Shown one piece after another: positions 62,501-64,000 of a stretch of 64,000 bases of DNA. Location: NCBI GenBank assembly GCA_030062745.1, contig CP099839.1:15422044-15486043 (forward strand), given 5' to 3'. Source of the DNA: Capitulum mitella (Eukaryota; Arthropoda; Thecostraca; Pollicipedomorpha; Pollicipedidae). Every line of letters begins with the position of its first letter. Position 1 is the first letter of the stretch. The translations under genes and the position numbers were made by a program. Below the pieces are notes generated by a model. It was given only the letters and a program-made list of their open reading frames with translations, did no database searches and was not told the origin of the DNA.

Positions 62501-63523
62501 CAACACCTCACTTTCAACAACAAATACTGCTGATGGCTTGTAGCTAAAGACCAGGCACCTGAAAAACATAACGACAGCAATTTCGCAGCACTCCTCCACG
62601 AATCAGCTAGGAGTTACTGGAACCTACTTATTCCTGTGACATTTTCACCAATACAACGCCTTCAAATTAAACATTGCTTTAAGGGAAATTCCACTGACAA
62701 ACAATCATTTTCACAAAACATCACACTTACCTTCATCAAGGTAGAAAATCCATGTAAATACCAAACATACTGCGAGAAATGTCATACTTTTCACTCCACT
62801 ATATATGTTCAAATGTTCTGCTATGCAATGTATTCCAACCTTTTCCTTGTTTCATCATTTCGTGCCTTGAACAGAACATAAGCTTTAAAGTAAAGGAATA
62901 TGATGGGACAAACATATAAGATGAATCTTAAAACACTATGATATTTACATTTCCTGTGTCACACAAGGAACACAAGATGCACACAGCAGGAAAAATATTA
63001 AAAAATCTATCCAACCAACCTCTGGAGTCATTCTGAACTGAAGGCCGAATGTGCTCTGTTATCCCTTTCATCTCCTTCCCAAGGCCTCTGCCCTTGCTCC
63101 AACCCATTTGCTCCAACATCTTCTGTCCCAGCTTGGTGTCATCTGGGGAGGTAGTGATAAACCATTTTAATTTAAACTAACATCAATGGCTATCAGATGG
63201 ATGTGTTTTTAAGATTCTCAGCTCTGTAGGTAACCAGACAAATGGACTTAAACTGTGCATCATACCTGTTAACTAGGTAAGACAAAAAAAAAGGAATGTG
63301 TGCACTACCTCAGTTTTGCATTTTCTTAACCTCATCATACATGGCAACCAATAAGTGGCTTCCATGCAATGTGACAGGCAAAGCAAACAAAAAACAGGAA
63401 CACAAAATGTTTATAAACTTAAGACATAACAAAACCACTTCACAAATTACCTTCAGACCACTGGCTCCCTCTTGGATTTAAAACCCAGGCTTTCTTCCTT
63501 CTGGGCTCTGCCAACATTGACAT
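59072..63523 (-). CDS. PINX1: PINX1 orthologue, G-patch nucleolar protein (whole gene span)
   Basis: PINX1 is a nucleolar G-patch protein that in vertebrates binds and inhibits telomerase. Its yeast relative Gno1 activates the helicase Prp43 in rRNA and snoRNA processing. Five coding exons join in phase: 63451-63523, 63020-63142, 60835-61000, 60124-60367 and 59072-59542, giving 358 residues (human 328). Seen are the family start MSMLAEPRRKKAW, the G-patch around residues 26-70 with MLEQMGWSKGRGLG, and then [43 protein letters not shown] follows as the second conserved block (separate exons). A Pro/Ser/Glu-rich linker, DYFAEKM, and a Lys-rich tail complete it. An upstream in-frame TGA confirms the start. 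It converges on LC3, with 483 bp between stop codons. Confidence 0.95.
60124..60367 (-). CDS. PINX1: PINX1 coding exon 4
   Basis: The acceptor is cttggcacag. It encodes [18 protein letters not shown] and ACILGG, matching human KFTKGKDLSS...CIFG. A Pro/Ser/Glu-rich linker follows, ending INTGKSVQ before donor cag|GTGAGA. The linker part is far more GC-rich than the surrounding introns. Confidence 0.93.
60835..61000 (-). CDS. PINX1: PINX1 coding exon 3
   Basis: The acceptor is gtgtccaccag. It encodes [17 protein letters not shown], a helical acidic stretch, and [13 protein letters not shown]. The donor GTATGC leaves CA, completed to His by exon 4, as in the human RVHY motif. Confidence 0.93.
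61001..63019. other. PINX1 intron 2
   Basis: 2,019 bp. The middle part (about 61.2-62.5 kb) is CpG-normal while the ends are depleted, which suggests an insertion or an unmethylated island, though no transposon ends were found. A minus-strand open frame directly before exon 3 (about 61030-61234, starting MNSLTFFQLGYG) has a good internal acceptor (ttccgttcgtag) but reads into exon 3 in the wrong frame. Confidence 0.4.
63020..63142 (-). CDS. PINX1: PINX1 coding exon 2 (G-patch)
   Basis: The acceptor is acctccccag. It encodes DDTKLGQKMLEQMGWSKG and RGLGKEMKGITEHIRP, most of the G-patch with its glycines. The donor is AGAG|GTTGGT, which leaves one base to complete Gly with exon 3. Confidence 0.94.
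63451..63523 (-). CDS. PINX1: PINX1 coding exon 1
   Basis: Encodes MSMLAEPRRKKAWVLNPRG and QWSE, ending G|GTAATT in phase 1. A TGA lies in frame 21 bases before the Met. A good acceptor (tttctttcag) at 63563 suggests that the exon starts at 63562 and that a non-coding exon lies further upstream. Confidence 0.9.
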
Positions 63524-63562
63524 TGTGTCTTCCTGAGGTGATCACAGTTGCCTTAAAATTAC

Positions 63563-64000
63563 CTGAAAGAAACCAGCATGGGTAAAATTGGCTTGCTTGC
63601 CAACACACTCAAACCCAGTCACAAAATAATAACTGGGCTGGCATGACAGTGCTCTGCTTTGTACCTTTCAACAATACAGGTCACTTGGTGGGCAAGAGCC
63701 AACTGAACATTCTACACCACAACATGTCTTTTTCCACACCAGGATCTTGAGAGGACCTAATCCTTCATGACATGTACAGGCTTCTCTTATACAGATTTCT
63801 TTCAGGTAATGCTAGGCAAATGTTCCGTTGTGTATCAGTGTTTACAGAGGCATGTATTTTCAGTCTGGGGAATGCTGTTTGTACTGTTATTTTTGTTCTC
63901 TGGCATTGAAAATAAATGTGGAGCTTTGGATTTTCCTGAAAAGGCCAGGTTTTACAACAGGCCAATAATTCTGCAGCCTCTCACAGCACCATATCATGCT
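63563..64000. other. Sequence upstream of PINX1 coding exon 1
   Basis: AT-rich and CpG-poor. It is probably 5' intron of PINX1, given the acceptor at 63563. No promoter or other gene is recognised. Confidence 0.4.

Overview
The window is animal nuclear DNA, most likely arthropod. It holds spliced protein genes with GT-AG introns, three large introns, AATAAA poly(A) signals, many minisatellites, (TA)n tracts and non-coding dispersed repeats. The Wnt co-activator encoded here resembles fly Legless more than vertebrate BCL9, for example in the [11 protein letters not shown] block. The very high GC of much of the left part would suit a GC-rich crustacean, but this guess is weak. There is no bacterial-style operon, CRISPR array or prophage.

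Three genes are supported with exons whose splice phases agree. (1) A legless/BCL9 orthologue lies on the minus strand, 2.8-32.0 kb, with seven recognised coding exons, about 1,573 residues and a 21-kb intron. It links Pygopus to Armadillo/beta-catenin through blocks HD1 and HD2, and it carries very long Gly-Pro-Met/Asn repeats. Its last exon shows two apparent one-base frameshifts in G/C tracts. (2) An LC3-type Atg8 gene lies on the plus strand, 55.8-58.6 kb, with three exons and 123 residues. (3) A PINX1 orthologue lies on the minus strand, 59.1-63.5 kb, with five coding exons and 358 residues. LC3 and PINX1 are convergent, with 483 bp between their stop codons.

Layout: 0-2.3 kb has no recognised gene. 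2.3-32 kb is legless; its giant intron (10.7-31.8 kb) is CpG-rich and packed with tandem arrays (units of about 30-66 bp), most of them C/A-rich on the plus strand and therefore G/U-rich in the nascent transcript. 29-40.5 kb is lower in GC and holds dispersed repeats, including an inverted pair flanking the first recognised legless exon and a tandem direct pair. 40.5-52 kb returns to GC-rich sequence without a recognised gene, with a 43-bp array and a 45-bp array. 52-64 kb is AT-richer and alternates between strongly CpG-depleted and CpG-normal blocks around LC3 and PINX1.

The genes act in different processes: Wnt transcription (legless), autophagosome conjugation (LC3), and nucleolar/telomerase regulation (PINX1). 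I see no dedicated multi-gene system. The unusual parts are the legless locus architecture, its coding repeats and frameshifts, and the CpG mosaic. All statements on composition are by eye.
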